A stretch of DNA of 64,000 nt, taken from NCBI GenBank assembly GCA_036376245.1, contig DASVAS010000067.1:138978-202977 (forward strand). The letters run 5' to 3'. Source of the stretch: DATARR01 sp036376245 (lineage in GTDB: Bacteria > Acidobacteriota > Thermoanaerobaculia > Multivoradales > UBA5704). Numbering within the stretch: the stretch's first letter is position 1; each line of letters opens with the position of its first letter. The notes under the pieces are model-generated. The model searched no databases, was not told the DNA's origin, and worked only from the letters and a program-made list of their open reading frames with translations. This document shows positions 42,964-53,065 of the stretch, in pieces. Made by a program: the position numbers and the translations under genes.

Positions 42964-43704
42964 ATGGATGTACTGAGGACCGCCGACCGACCCGCGCGCA
43001 TTCATCGTGAAATGGCGCCCTCACGCCGCGTCCAGCTTCGCGACGACGCGCCGGTGGTCGACTACATGGCGCCGCCGTCGTTCGCCGCCGAGCAATACCG
43101 CAGCCTCGCCGTGCAGGTCGAGGAGCGCATCAACCCGCTCGCCACCTGGGGCTACGCGCTGACCGTGACGAGCCCGGAGGAGGGCGCGGGCAAGACGCTC
43201 ACCAGCCTGAACCTGGCCCTGACGCTGACCCGCGGCGAGGAGCGCCGCGTGCTGCTGCTGGAGGGGGACCTCTGGCGGCCCCAGCTCCACACCTATTTCG
43301 ACCCCGAGCGGCCCGACCGGCCGGGCTTGCAGCAGGTGCTGGAGCGGCGCCTCCCGTACTCCGACGCCGTGGTCTCCCTGGAGGGGACCAGCCTCGACAT
43401 CCTGATGGCCGGCGCCTCCGGCGTGGCCGGGGACCTGATGTCCGGCCGGCGCATGTCCGAGATCCTCAGCGAGGTCCGCAACCAGTACGAGGTGGTGGTC
43501 GTCGACTCGCCGCCCATGACCCTGCTGGCCAGCGCCCGTTCCCTCGCCGCCCGCTCCGACGGCGTGGTGCTGGTGGTGCGCGCCGGGCAGACCAAGAAGC
43601 ACGACATCGAAAAGACGCTCAACGCTCTGGGCCCCGAGAAGCTGATCGGGGCGGTGCTCAACTACACGCGGATCTCGGACCGCGGATACCGCGGCTACTA
43701 CTGA
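42964..43704 (+). CDS. BY-type tyrosine autokinase (TIGR03018-like)
   Basis: The 246-residue MinD-like ATPase has Walker A SPEEGAGKT (70-78), Walker A' LLLEGDLWRP (98-106), where the usual D-A-D is E-G-D, and Walker B VVVVDSPP. A C-terminal tyrosine cluster RGYRGYY is the expected autophosphorylation site. In cycles with the chain-length protein it controls polymerisation and export. Three bases separate the genes. Confidence 0.9.
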   Translation: MDVLRTADRPARIHREMAPSRRVQLRDDAPVVDYMAPPSFAAEQYRSLAVQVEERINPLATWGYALTVTSPEEGAGKTLTSLNLALTLTRGEERRVLLLEGDLWRPQLHTYFDPERPDRPGLQQVLERRLPYSDAVVSLEGTSLDILMAGASGVAGDLMSGRRMSEILSEVRNQYEVVVVDSPPMTLLASARSLAARSDGVVLVVRAGQTKKHDIEKTLNALGPEKLIGAVLNYTRISDRGYRGYY

Positions 43705-43729
43705 TGCAGTCTGACATCGGGACTCTGGG

Positions 43730-45127
43730 ATGATCCGGATCTTCAGTCGCTACTGGGCCGTGCCGGCGGTGGTTTCGCTGCTGATGGAGGGGGGGCTCCT
43801 CTTCGCGGCGGTGCCGCTGGCCTTCCATACCCGCCTCTCGCTGGGGGAGTGGCTCGGCGTGCCGCCGCCGCCGTCCACCATGGTGATCGCCAGCGTGGTG
43901 TTCACGGTCATGGGCCTGCTCTGCCTCTACCTCAACGGGCTCTACGACTTCGGTGAGAGACTGTCGGGCCGGGAGCTGACGATCCGCCTGGGACGGACGT
44001 TCTTCTTCCTCGGCCTCTCTTTCCTGGCGGTGTTCTTCCTCGTCTCCAAAGCGGGGATGGGCCGCGTCGTCTTCCTCCTGGCCTTCGTCTTCGGCATGTG
44101 CTTCGTCCTCGCCTGGCGCGTCGTGCTGCGCTGGATCCTGCGGTCGGAGGGCTTCGCCGAGCGCGTCCTCATCGTCGGCGCCGACGAGAAGGCGATCGAC
44201 ATCGCCCGCGAGACCCTGCACCGCCGCCATCTGGGCTACCGCGTGGTCGGCTTCGTGGACGACGACCCCGCCCTCCAGGGGGTGAGCATCCTCAACCCGC
44301 GGGTCATCGGCACCACGGGCCAGGTCCGCGACCTGGCGCTCCAGCACGGCGTCACCCGGGTGGTGGTGGCCGCCATGGACCATCGCGGCCGGCTCAGCAT
44401 GGACGCCCTGCTGCACTGCAAGACCAGCGGCATCCGCGTCCAGGAGGCGTCGTCCTATTACGAGCAGATCACCGGCAAGATCATGCTCGAAGGGCTCCGC
44501 AAGTCGTGGCTGGTCTTTTCGGACGGCTTCGTGGTCTCGCGCGGCGTGCTGTTCGCCAAGCGCCTCCTCGATCTGACCGCCGCTTCGGTGGGGCTGCTCC
44601 TGGCGCTGCCGTTCATGCTGCTGGTGGCCCTGGCCGTGCGGCTCGACTCCCCCGGCCCGGTCTTCTTCCGCCAGGACCGCGTGGGCCGCGGCGGCCGCGA
44701 ATTCACCCTCTGGAAGTTCCGCTCCATGTGCAACGACGCCGAGAAGGGCGGCGCCCGCTGGGCCGTGCAGGACGACCCCCGGATCACCCGCGTGGGCTGG
44801 TTCATCCGCAAGACCCGGCTCGACGAGCTGCCGCAGCTCTGGAACGTGCTGGTGGGCGACATGAGCCTCGTGGGCCCGCGCCCCGAGCGCCGCATGTTCG
44901 TCGAGCAGCTCAAGGAGCAATGCCCCTGGTACGAGCAGCGCCTGGTGGTGCGCCCCGGACTGACCGGTTGGGCGCAGATCAAGGCCCCGTACGCCTCGAC
45001 CTTCGAGGAATCGATCGAGAAGCTGAAGTTCGACCTCTACTACATCAAGAACCTCTCGATTTTCCTGGACATCTCGATCCTGCTCTCCACGGCCAGGATC
45101 GTACTGTTGGGACGAGGTGCCCGATGA
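43730..45127 (+). CDS. Initiating polyprenyl glycosylphosphotransferase (TIGR03013-like)
   Basis: The 465-residue protein has four to five N-terminal helices, a nucleotide-binding-like domain (RVLIVGADEKAIDIARE) and a further helix. The C-terminal bacterial sugar transferase domain follows, with FRQDRVGRGGREFTLWKFRSM and DELPQLWNVLVGDMSLVGPR. It starts the repeat unit by moving a sugar phosphate to undecaprenyl phosphate. Its stop overlaps the next start (ATGA). Confidence 0.92.
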   Translation: MIRIFSRYWAVPAVVSLLMEGGLLFAAVPLAFHTRLSLGEWLGVPPPPSTMVIASVVFTVMGLLCLYLNGLYDFGERLSGRELTIRLGRTFFFLGLSFLAVFFLVSKAGMGRVVFLLAFVFGMCFVLAWRVVLRWILRSEGFAERVLIVGADEKAIDIARETLHRRHLGYRVVGFVDDDPALQGVSILNPRVIGTTGQVRDLALQHGVTRVVVAAMDHRGRLSMDALLHCKTSGIRVQEASSYYEQITGKIMLEGLRKSWLVFSDGFVVSRGVLFAKRLLDLTAASVGLLLALPFMLLVALAVRLDSPGPVFFRQDRVGRGGREFTLWKFRSMCNDAEKGGARWAVQDDPRITRVGWFIRKTRLDELPQLWNVLVGDMSLVGPRPERRMFVEQLKEQCPWYEQRLVVRPGLTGWAQIKAPYASTFEESIEKLKFDLYYIKNLSIFLDISILLSTARIVLLGRGAR

Positions 45128-46500
45128 CCGAACCGACCGCCGGGAAGCAACCCGCGGCGCCTTCCAAGGACCCGGTGGACCTGCTGCGCCACGCGTCCCG
45201 CCCGCGCGCGGGCCTCCGCATCCTGTACCTCTGCCATCGCGTCCCCTACCCGCCGGACAAGGGCGAGAAGATCCGCGCCTTTCACCAGATCCGGTTCCTG
45301 GCCCGCCGCCACAAGGTCCACCTGCTGACGCTGGCGGACGGCCCGGTGCCCGACCTGGCGCCCCTGGAGGCGCTCTGCGAGCGGGTCGAGGTCTTCCCCT
45401 TGAGCCGGCCGGCGGCCTACGTCCGCGCCGCGATGAGGATGACCCTGCCGCGTCCCCTGACCCTCTCCTTTTTCGAGTCGAAGGAGCTGTCCGAGCGGCT
45501 GCGCGAGCTGGCCCGCCGCGAGCGCTTCGACGTCCAGGTCGTCTTCTGCTCGGCCATGGCGCCCTACGCCGAGCTGATGCCGGAGGTGCCGGCGGTGCTC
45601 GACATGGTGGACGTGGACTCGGCGAAGTGGGCCCAGTACGCGCGTTTCGCGCCGCTGCCCCTGCGGCCGGTCTACGCCCTGGAGGCGCGGCGCCTGCGGC
45701 GCTACGAGGCCTCCCTCGCCGGCCGCTTCCATCGCGTCTTCCTCGCCACCGGCAACGAGACCCGGCTCTACAAGGCCAGCGCGCCCGAGGCCCGGGTCGA
45801 GACGGTGATGAACGGCGTGGACGTCGACTTCTTCCAGCCCCTGGACCTGCCCAAGTCGACGCACCCGACGCTGGTCTTCACCGGCCAGATGGACTACTTC
45901 GCCAACGTCGACGGGGTGATCCACTTCGCGAAGAACGTCTTCCCGCGCCTGCGCCGGCGTTTCCCCGACCTCGAGCTCCTGATCGTCGGCCGCTCGCCCA
46001 CGCCGGCCGTGCGCGATCTCGGCGAGCTGCCCGGCGTGCAGGTCACGGGCGCCGTGGGCGACGTCCGCCCCTTCCTGGCCCGCGCCTGGGCCATGGTGAC
46101 GCCCCTGCGCATCGCCCAGGGGGTGCAGAACAAGGCGCTGGAGGCGATCGCCTCGAACCTCCCCCTGGTCTGCACCGAGCGGGTGCTGGCGGGGCTCTCC
46201 GAAGGCGGCTTCCGCCACGGCCGCGACCTGCTGGCCGCCGGCACCGACGAGGAGATGGAGCGCGCCGTGGCGGCGGTGGTCGAGGATGCCGCGCTGCGCG
46301 AGCGCATCGCCGAAAGCGCTCGCCAGCGGCTGGTCGCCCACTACCGCTGGACGCCCATCCTGGAAAGGTTCGAGGAGCTGGTGGGCGCGGCGGCGCGGCC
46401 CCCGGCGGGCGCGCCCCTGCTGCCGGCCGAGGTCCGCCGCCGCGAGGGAGAGGCGGCGCTGCCGCCGGCCGCCGCCGGCGGGGAGAGCCGGCGTGCGTGA
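45124..46500 (+). CDS. GT4 glycosyltransferase, XrtA-associated (TIGR03087-like)
   Basis: The 458-residue GT-B enzyme starts with a 35-residue hydrophilic lead, then LRILYLCHRVPYPPDKGEKI, the hallmark of this exosortase-associated family. TGQMDYFANVDGVIHFAKN lies in the C-terminal domain. The last 50 residues are Pro/Ala-rich. It overlaps the upstream and downstream genes by 4 and 8 bases. Confidence 0.9.
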   Translation: MTEPTAGKQPAAPSKDPVDLLRHASRPRAGLRILYLCHRVPYPPDKGEKIRAFHQIRFLARRHKVHLLTLADGPVPDLAPLEALCERVEVFPLSRPAAYVRAAMRMTLPRPLTLSFFESKELSERLRELARRERFDVQVVFCSAMAPYAELMPEVPAVLDMVDVDSAKWAQYARFAPLPLRPVYALEARRLRRYEASLAGRFHRVFLATGNETRLYKASAPEARVETVMNGVDVDFFQPLDLPKSTHPTLVFTGQMDYFANVDGVIHFAKNVFPRLRRRFPDLELLIVGRSPTPAVRDLGELPGVQVTGAVGDVRPFLARAWAMVTPLRIAQGVQNKALEAIASNLPLVCTERVLAGLSEGGFRHGRDLLAAGTDEEMERAVAAVVEDAALRERIAESARQRLVAHYRWTPILERFEELVGAAARPPAGAPLLPAEVRRREGEAALPPAAAGGESRRA

Positions 46501-47812
46501 CCTGCTGCTCCTGGCCGTGATCTACAGCTCGCTGCCGGTGATCGTGTTCCGGCCGTTCCTCGGGCTGCTGGTCTACGGCTGGCTCTCCTACATGCGGCCG
46601 CAGGACATGGCCTGGGGCGTCCGCGGCATGCCGCTGTCGCAGTGGGTGGCCATCGCGCTGGTGGTCGGGCTCGTCCTCTCCCTCGGCCGCGAGCGCTGGC
46701 TGACGATCCGCACCCAGACGGTGCTGCTGATCCTGCTCGGCGTCTGGATCAGCATCTCCGTGACCCAGGCGGTCAAGCCGGAAGAGGCCGGGCTCATGTA
46801 CGGCTACTACTGGAAGACGATCCTGATCGCCCTCCTCACCACCGGCCTGGTGACCAGCCGCCATCGCTTCCGCATCCTGCTCCTGCTGATCGTCGGCTGC
46901 ATCGGCTTCCTGGGCGCCAAGCGCGGCCTCTTCGGCCTGCTCCGCGGCGGCATCCGCTTCCATGACGGGCCGGGCGGCTTCATGTCGGACAACAACACTT
47001 TCGCCCTGGTCCTCAACATGGTCCTGCCGCTGCTGGTGGCGGTCATCCTCACCGAGAAGGAGAAGTGGATGAAGGTCGCGGCCGGCGCCACCGCCGTGCT
47101 GTGCACCATCTCGATCCTCTTCACCTTCTCGCGCGGCGGCCTGCTGACCCTGGCCGTGGTGGTTCCGGCGGTGATCTGGCGCTCGAAGCACCGGCTGGCC
47201 ATCACCGGGCTGATCGGCCTGGGGCTCGCCGGGTTCCTGTTCCTCACCTCCGACCAGTTCACCCAGGCCTACGTCGAGCGGGCCTCCACGACCTTCGACT
47301 ACCAGGAGGACAAGTCGGCCCAGGGCCGGCTCCAGGCCTGGAAGACCTCCTGGCGGGCGTTCCGCGACTACCCGGTCTTCGGCGTCGGGCCGAACAACCT
47401 GCAGGTGGTCCACCGCACCTACTCGCCGGACCCGGACCGCTTCCGGGTCTCGCACAACGTCTTCCTGCAGATCCTGGCCGAGTGCGGCCTGCCGGCCGTG
47501 CTCCTCTTCACCGCCTGCCTCGGCACCGCCTTCCTCAGCCTCAACCGGCTGCGCAAGGGGACGGACCTGCCGTGGGTGGAGATCTACGCCCGCATGATGC
47601 AGATCTCCATCGTGGCCTATGTGATCGGCAGCATGTTCCTCAACACCGCCTACTTCGAGCTGATCTACCAGTTGATGGCGCTGAGCGTCAGCCTGGACCT
47701 GGCGGCCCGCGCCGCCGCGCGGGAACCGCTCGACGCGACGGAGCCCGAGCGCGAGCTGCCCTGGTGGAAACGGCCGGCGCCGCCCTCGCCGGCGTGGGCG
47801 AGGAGGAGCTGA
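46493..47812 (+). CDS. O-glycosylation ligase / polymerase, XrtA-associated (TIGR03097-like)
   Basis: The 439-residue protein has ten or more helices and starts at GTG (MRDLLLLAVIYSSLP). It has the early signature LSYMRPQDMAWG and a periplasmic Wzy_C-like loop (FGVGPNNLQVVHRTYS, SHNVFLQILAECG). It is the likely polymerase or ligase of the exopolysaccharide. The start overlaps the preceding gene. Confidence 0.9.
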   Translation: MRDLLLLAVIYSSLPVIVFRPFLGLLVYGWLSYMRPQDMAWGVRGMPLSQWVAIALVVGLVLSLGRERWLTIRTQTVLLILLGVWISISVTQAVKPEEAGLMYGYYWKTILIALLTTGLVTSRHRFRILLLLIVGCIGFLGAKRGLFGLLRGGIRFHDGPGGFMSDNNTFALVLNMVLPLLVAVILTEKEKWMKVAAGATAVLCTISILFTFSRGGLLTLAVVVPAVIWRSKHRLAITGLIGLGLAGFLFLTSDQFTQAYVERASTTFDYQEDKSAQGRLQAWKTSWRAFRDYPVFGVGPNNLQVVHRTYSPDPDRFRVSHNVFLQILAECGLPAVLLFTACLGTAFLSLNRLRKGTDLPWVEIYARMMQISIVAYVIGSMFLNTAYFELIYQLMALSVSLDLAARAAAREPLDATEPERELPWWKRPAPPSPAWARRS

Positions 47813-47816
47813 GCCC

Positions 47817-49769
47817 ATGTGCGGGATCGCCGGACTCTTCCTCTATTCCCGGCGGGGTGACCCGGGCTTCGCGCGCCGCGAGACCCTGGCCCGCATGGTC
47901 GCGCCGCTGCGCCACCGCGGGCCGGACGACCAGGGCGTCCACCTCGCCGGGCCCATGGGCCTGGGGCACGCCCGCCTCTCGATCATCGACGTGGCGGGCG
48001 GCCACCAGCCCCTCTACAACGAGGACCGCTCCGTGGCCGTGGTCTGCAACGGCGAGATCTACAACCACCGCGAGCTGCGCCGGGACCTGGAGAGCCGCGG
48101 CCACCGCTTCGCCACCCGCTCGGACAGCGAGGTCGTGGTCCACCTCTGGGAGGAGCTGGGCCCCGGCTGCGTCGCGAAGCTCGCCGGCATGTTCGCCCTG
48201 GCGGTGACCGACGTCCGCCGGCGGACCCTGCTGCTGGCCCGCGACCGCGTCGGCAAGAAGCCGCTGTTCCTGGCCGACGACGGCCGCCGCCTCGGCTTCG
48301 CCTCGGAGCTGAAGTCGCTGCTCGCCGCCGGCCTGATCGAGCCCGAGGTGGACCCCGAGGCGCTCGACCTCTATCTCGCCTACGGCTACGTGCCGGCGCC
48401 GTGGACCATCTTCCGGGGCGCCGCCAAGCTGCCGGCCGGCCACTACGCCGTCTGCGACGAGAAGGGCGTCAGGATCGAGCGCTACTGGGACGTCCCCACG
48501 GCGCCGCCGGTCGATCCCGGCCCGGCCTCCGACGAGCGCCTGGCGGGCGAGCTCGAGAACCTGCTGGCCGCCGCCGTGCGCGACCGCCTGGAGAGCGACG
48601 TCCCCCTGGGCGCCTTCCTCTCGGGCGGGATCGATTCCGGCACGGTCGTCTCGCTGATGAGCGAGGCCCTGGGCGGGCCGGTGCGCACCCACACCGTGGG
48701 CTTCGCCGACCGCGCCACCGACGAGCGCGAGGACGCCGCCGCCGTGGCCCGCGCCCTGGGCGCCGACCACGTCGAGACCGAGGTGCGGCCCGATCTCGCC
48801 GACGTGCTGCCGCGCATCGCCTGGCACCTCGACGAACCCTTCGCCGACCCCTCGGCCGTCCCCACCTGGTACGTCTCGCGCGAGACCCGCCGGCGGGTGA
48901 CGGTGGCCCTCTCCGGCGACGGCGGCGACGAGCTGTTCGCCGGCTACGGCGAGAAGTACGCCATGCACCTGATGGAGGAGCGGCTGCGCCGCTGGCTGCC
49001 GGAGGCGGTCCGCCGCGGCCTCTTCCCAACCCTGGGGGCGGGCTGGCCGCGCTCGCCGCGCCTGCCCCGCGCCCTGCGCCTCGGCGGCCTCTTCCGCAAC
49101 CTGGCGGTGGACGCCCCGCGCTCCTACGACTTCGACCGCCGGCTGATCCCGCCCCACCTGGAGGAGCGCCTGTTCGGGCGCAGCCTGCGGGAGCGGCGGC
49201 GGGCGTTCGATCCCTTCGCCGCCATCGAGCCGCACCTGGCGCGGGCGCCCAAGGAGCCGCTGGCGCGCGCCCTCTACCTCGATTTCAAGACCTGGCTCGC
49301 CGACGACGGCCTGGTCAAGGTGGACCGCATGAGCATGGCCCACGCCCTGGAGGTGCGGTGCCCCCTGCTCGACCACCGGGTGGTGGAATTCGCCGCCCGC
49401 GTGCCGTCGCGGCTGAAGCTGGCTGGCGGCGAGACCAAGGTGCTGCTGCGCCGGGTGGCGGCGCGGCGGCTGCCTCCCGCGATCATGACCCGACCCAAGC
49501 GCGGCTTCGCGCCGCCGGTCTCGCGCTGGCTGCGCGAGGACCTGCGCGGCTTCTCGCGCGACCTGCTGCTGGCGCCGGACGCCTTCGGGGGCGATCTCTT
49601 CGAGCGGCGCGAGGTGGAGCGGCTGCTGGACGACCACGCGGCCCGCCGGCTGGAGGCGGGCTGGGCGCTGTGGACGCTGCTGATGCTGGAAGTCTGGGGG
49701 CGCGAGGTGGCCCGCCAGGCGCCCGCCGTCGAACCCGAGCTGGAGCTGGAGGTGCGGAGTGCGGTCTGA
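47817..49769 (+). CDS. Asparagine synthase-like amidotransferase (2), XrtA-associated (TIGR03108-like)
   Basis: The 650-residue protein has N-terminal glutaminase Cys2 (MCGIAGLFLY), LRHRGPDDQG and NGEIYNHREL, and a PP-loop FLSGGIDSGTVVSL with GDGGDELFAGYGEKY. This is the usual amidotransferase of exosortase-A loci. It probably amidates a uronic acid or makes a modified sugar, but the substrate is unproven. AGGAGGAG precedes the ATG. Confidence 0.9.
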   Translation: MCGIAGLFLYSRRGDPGFARRETLARMVAPLRHRGPDDQGVHLAGPMGLGHARLSIIDVAGGHQPLYNEDRSVAVVCNGEIYNHRELRRDLESRGHRFATRSDSEVVVHLWEELGPGCVAKLAGMFALAVTDVRRRTLLLARDRVGKKPLFLADDGRRLGFASELKSLLAAGLIEPEVDPEALDLYLAYGYVPAPWTIFRGAAKLPAGHYAVCDEKGVRIERYWDVPTAPPVDPGPASDERLAGELENLLAAAVRDRLESDVPLGAFLSGGIDSGTVVSLMSEALGGPVRTHTVGFADRATDEREDAAAVARALGADHVETEVRPDLADVLPRIAWHLDEPFADPSAVPTWYVSRETRRRVTVALSGDGGDELFAGYGEKYAMHLMEERLRRWLPEAVRRGLFPTLGAGWPRSPRLPRALRLGGLFRNLAVDAPRSYDFDRRLIPPHLEERLFGRSLRERRRAFDPFAAIEPHLARAPKEPLARALYLDFKTWLADDGLVKVDRMSMAHALEVRCPLLDHRVVEFAARVPSRLKLAGGETKVLLRRVAARRLPPAIMTRPKRGFAPPVSRWLREDLRGFSRDLLLAPDAFGGDLFERREVERLLDDHAARRLEAGWALWTLLMLEVWGREVARQAPAVEPELELEVRSAV

Positions 49770-51006
49770 TCCCAGGATTATTCCGCGAATAGGGGTGCTG
49801 CTGTTCAGCACCGTCTTCCCCAACGCGGCCCAGCCGCAGCACGGGGTGTTCGTGCGCGAGCGCATGCGCGGCCTGCCGGCGGCGGAGCTCGAGGTCCGCG
49901 TGGTGGCCCCCACCCCCTGGTTCCCCTTCGTCTCGGGTCTGCGCCCGGGCTTCCGCCCCGAGGTCCCGGCCGAGGAGGTCCAGGACGGCGTGCGGGTCTA
50001 CCACCCGCGCTTCCTCTCCGTCCCCGGCGTCCTCAAGTGCCTGGACGGCCTCTTCCTGTTCCTCTGGACGCTGCCGCTGCTGCTGCGCCTGCGCCGCGAA
50101 TTCCGGTTCCAGGTGATCGACGCCCACTTCGTCTATCCGGAAGGGCTGGCGGCGGCGCTCGCCGGCCTGGTCCTGCGGGTGCCGGTGACGATCACCCTGC
50201 GCGGCATGCTGCCCCTGCTGGTCCCCTTCCGGCTGCGCCGGCCGCAGCTCCGGTTCGCTCTGAAGAGGGCGGCGCGGATCGTCGCCGTCTCCGAGTCGCT
50301 GAAGCGCGACGCCGTGGCCCTCGGCATCGCGCCGGAGAAGGTGCGGGTGATCGAGAACGGCATCGATCCGGACGCCTTCCAGGCGCTGGACCGCATCGAG
50401 GCGCGCCGCCGCCTCGGCCTCGCCAAGTACGGCCCGCTCCTGGTCTCGGTCGGCACGCTGGCCCCCCGCAAGGGGTTCCATCTCGTCATCGAGGCCGTGG
50501 CCCGTCTCCGCAAACGCTGGCCCGCCCTGCGCTTCGCCGTCGTGGGCGGCGACGGCGCCGAGGGGGCCATGAGCGCCGAGCTGCGCCAGCTCGCCAGGAA
50601 TCTGGGGATCGAGGACGCCGTGATCTTCGCCGGGCCGCGCGCGAGCCGCGAATTGGCGGACTGGTACAGCGCCGCCGACCTGTTCGTGCTCGCCACCGCT
50701 CACGAGGGTTGCCCCAACGTGGTGCTGGAGGCCCTGGCCTGCGGCACGCCCGTGGTGGCCACGCCGGTGGGGAACATCCCCGAGCTGATCGACGCGCCAC
50801 GGTTCGGCCTGCTGGTCGAGCGCACCGTGGAGTCGATCACGCAGGGAATCGCCAGGGGGCTGGACCGCAACTGGGACCGCGACGCCGTGCGGGCGCGGAT
50901 CGCGTCGCGCACCTGGGCCGCCGTGGGGCGCGAGGTGGCGGAGGAGCTGCGCGGCAGCCTGCCTCGCGAAGCGAAGGCCGTCCGGGCCGTGGAGGTCACG
51001 CCGTGA
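49759..51006 (+). CDS. GT4 glycosyltransferase
   Basis: The 415-residue GT-B protein has LLFSTVFPNAAQPQHGVFV at the start, IDAHFVYPEG (acceptor side), VGTLAPRKGFHLVIEA and the donor Glu region HEGCPNVVLEALACGTPVVA. GTG 49759 overlaps the previous gene by 11 bases. It adds one residue of the repeat unit; sugar specificity is unknown. Confidence 0.9.
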   Translation: MRSDPRIIPRIGVLLFSTVFPNAAQPQHGVFVRERMRGLPAAELEVRVVAPTPWFPFVSGLRPGFRPEVPAEEVQDGVRVYHPRFLSVPGVLKCLDGLFLFLWTLPLLLRLRREFRFQVIDAHFVYPEGLAAALAGLVLRVPVTITLRGMLPLLVPFRLRRPQLRFALKRAARIVAVSESLKRDAVALGIAPEKVRVIENGIDPDAFQALDRIEARRRLGLAKYGPLLVSVGTLAPRKGFHLVIEAVARLRKRWPALRFAVVGGDGAEGAMSAELRQLARNLGIEDAVIFAGPRASRELADWYSAADLFVLATAHEGCPNVVLEALACGTPVVATPVGNIPELIDAPRFGLLVERTVESITQGIARGLDRNWDRDAVRARIASRTWAAVGREVAEELRGSLPREAKAVRAVEVTP

Positions 51007-52241
51007 AGATCCTGTACCACCACCGCACCCGGGCCGGCGACGCCCAGGGCATCCACATCTCCGAGATCCAGCGCGCCTTCCGCCTCAGAGGCCACGACGT
51101 GCGCGAGGTGGCGCTCGTGGAGGCCGGGACGGAAGCGAAAGCCGACGAGTCCGGCGGCGAGGCCAAGGGCGTGGCGGGTCTCGCCTCCCGCCTCGCCTCG
51201 CGCATGCCGCTGGCCGTCAAGGAGGCCATGGAGCTGGCCTACAACGCGGTGGCTTTCCGCAACCTCTCGCGGGCCATCCGGGACTTCCGGCCCGACTTCG
51301 TCTACGAGCGCTACGCGGCCAACACCTTCGCGGGCCTCGCCGCCGCCCGCCGCCACGGCGTCCCCTTCGTGCTGGAGGTCAACTCGCCGCTGGCCCTGGA
51401 GAAGGCCCGGCACGACGGCCTCGCCTTCCGGGGGATCACCCGCTCGATCGAGCGGCGGCTCTGCACGGGGGCCGACGTCACCATCGCCGTCACCCGCGTC
51501 CTCGCCCGCATCCTGGAGGACGAAGGGGTGCCCGCCGGCAAGGTGGTGGTGATGTCCAACGGCGTGCGCCGGGAGTTCGGAACCAGCGGCGACGGCGCCG
51601 CTTTCCGGCGCGCGTTCGGCATCCCCCTGGACGTCCCCGTGGCCGGCTTCGTGGGCTGGTTCCGCGCCTGGCACGGCCTGGAGCGGCTGGTGGAGATCGC
51701 CGCCTCGCCCGCCTGGCGCGAAGCGCGGATCCACCTGGTCCTCGCGGGCGACGGTCCCGCCATGCCCGCGCTGCGCGAGCTGCGCGACGCCTCGCCCGAC
51801 CTGCGCGAGCGGGTGGTGCTGTGCGGCCCGGTGCCCCGCGCGGAGATCGAATCGGCGCTGGCCAGCTTCGACGTCGCCGTGCAGCCGGCCGTCACCCCCT
51901 ATGCCTGCCCGATGAAGATCATCGAGTACATGGCCGCCGGGCGCGCCATCGTGGGCCCCGGCTCGGCCAACGTCCGCGAGCTGCTGACGCACGGGGAGAC
52001 GGCGCTGCTGTGCCCCGGCGACGAGAACCCCGCCGCCGAAGACCTCGGCGACGCCGTCCTGGCCCTGGTGCGCGACCCCGGATTGCGGGAGCGCCTGGGC
52101 CGGGCCGCCCGCGCCGCGCTCTGGGAGCGCGGATACCTCTGGGAAGAGAACGCCAGACGAGTGGAGGAACTGGTGACGCAGGTCCGGGCGCGCCCGAGCG
52201 CCGCCCTGGCCGTGCCGAACCGGGAGGCTGAACCGTGTTGA
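51003..52241 (+). CDS. GT4 glycosyltransferase
   Basis: The 412-residue GT-B protein starts at GTG with MKILYHHRTRAGDAQGIHI. The middle has VYERYAANTFAG and VMSNGV, and the C-terminal donor region YACPMKIIEYMAAGRAIVG. The N-terminal motif resembles exosortase-associated stp-type transferases. It overlaps its neighbours by 4 and 7 bases. Confidence 0.88.
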   Translation: MKILYHHRTRAGDAQGIHISEIQRAFRLRGHDVREVALVEAGTEAKADESGGEAKGVAGLASRLASRMPLAVKEAMELAYNAVAFRNLSRAIRDFRPDFVYERYAANTFAGLAAARRHGVPFVLEVNSPLALEKARHDGLAFRGITRSIERRLCTGADVTIAVTRVLARILEDEGVPAGKVVVMSNGVRREFGTSGDGAAFRRAFGIPLDVPVAGFVGWFRAWHGLERLVEIAASPAWREARIHLVLAGDGPAMPALRELRDASPDLRERVVLCGPVPRAEIESALASFDVAVQPAVTPYACPMKIIEYMAAGRAIVGPGSANVRELLTHGETALLCPGDENPAAEDLGDAVLALVRDPGLRERLGRAARAALWERGYLWEENARRVEELVTQVRARPSAALAVPNREAEPC

Positions 52242-53065
52242 ACGCATTTTCCGTCGACGTCGAGGATTACTTCCAGGTCGGGCTCTTCGAGCGCTCGATC
52301 CCCCGCGAGCGCTGGGGATCGTTCGAGCCGAGAGTCGAACGCAACACACGACGGCTGCTGGATCTCTGCGCCGAGCACGGGGTCACCGGCACCTTCTTCT
52401 GCCTCGGCTGGGTGGCCGAGCGCTGGCCCGGGCTGATCCGCGACATCCGGGACGCCGGCCACGAGCTGGGCACTCACGGCCAGGACCACCGCCGGGTGAC
52501 CACCCTGTCGCCCGAGGAGTTCCGGCAGGACCTCCGGCGCTCCAAGCGCGTCATCGAGGACGTCGCCGGCGTCGAGGTGATCGGCTACCGCGCCCCCAAC
52601 TACTCGATCGTGCGCGAGACGATGTGGGCCGTGGACGTCCTGCTGGAGGAGGGCTTCCGCTACGACTCCAGCATCTTCCCGATCCATCACGACCGCTACG
52701 GCATCCCCGACTTCCCGCGCTTCCCGCGCCCGGTCAAGGGGGAGAACGGCGCGGCGCTGCAGGAGTTCCCCATCTCGACGATCCGCTTCGCCGGCATGAA
52801 CTTCCCGTTCGTGGGCGGCGGCTACCTGCGGCATTTCCCGTTGAATTTCATCCGCTGGGGCATGCGGCGGCTCAACCAGCACGAGCGCCGCCCGGCCATC
52901 GTCTACATCCATCCCTGGGAGCTCGACCCGGACCAGCCGGTCCAGCCGGTCGGCGCCCTCACCCGCATCCGCCACTACCGCGGCCTCGAGCACACCGAGG
53001 AGCGGCTGGCCCGGCTCTTCTCCGAATACGCCTTCACTTCGTGCCGGGAGATCCTTGGACTATGA
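52235..53065 (+). CDS. Polysaccharide deacetylase, XrtA type (TIGR03006-like, DUF3473)
   Basis: The 276-residue NodB-fold enzyme starts LNAFSVDVEDYFQV with the catalytic Asp pair. The zinc motif is THGQDH, followed by GYRAPNYSI. The C-terminal DUF3473 region has NFPFVGGGYLRHFP and YIHPWELDP. It removes N-acetyl groups from the glycan, probably in the cytoplasm because no signal peptide is present. GTG 52235 or TTG 52238 may be the start. Confidence 0.92.
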   Translation: MLNAFSVDVEDYFQVGLFERSIPRERWGSFEPRVERNTRRLLDLCAEHGVTGTFFCLGWVAERWPGLIRDIRDAGHELGTHGQDHRRVTTLSPEEFRQDLRRSKRVIEDVAGVEVIGYRAPNYSIVRETMWAVDVLLEEGFRYDSSIFPIHHDRYGIPDFPRFPRPVKGENGAALQEFPISTIRFAGMNFPFVGGGYLRHFPLNFIRWGMRRLNQHERRPAIVYIHPWELDPDQPVQPVGALTRIRHYRGLEHTEERLARLFSEYAFTSCREILGL

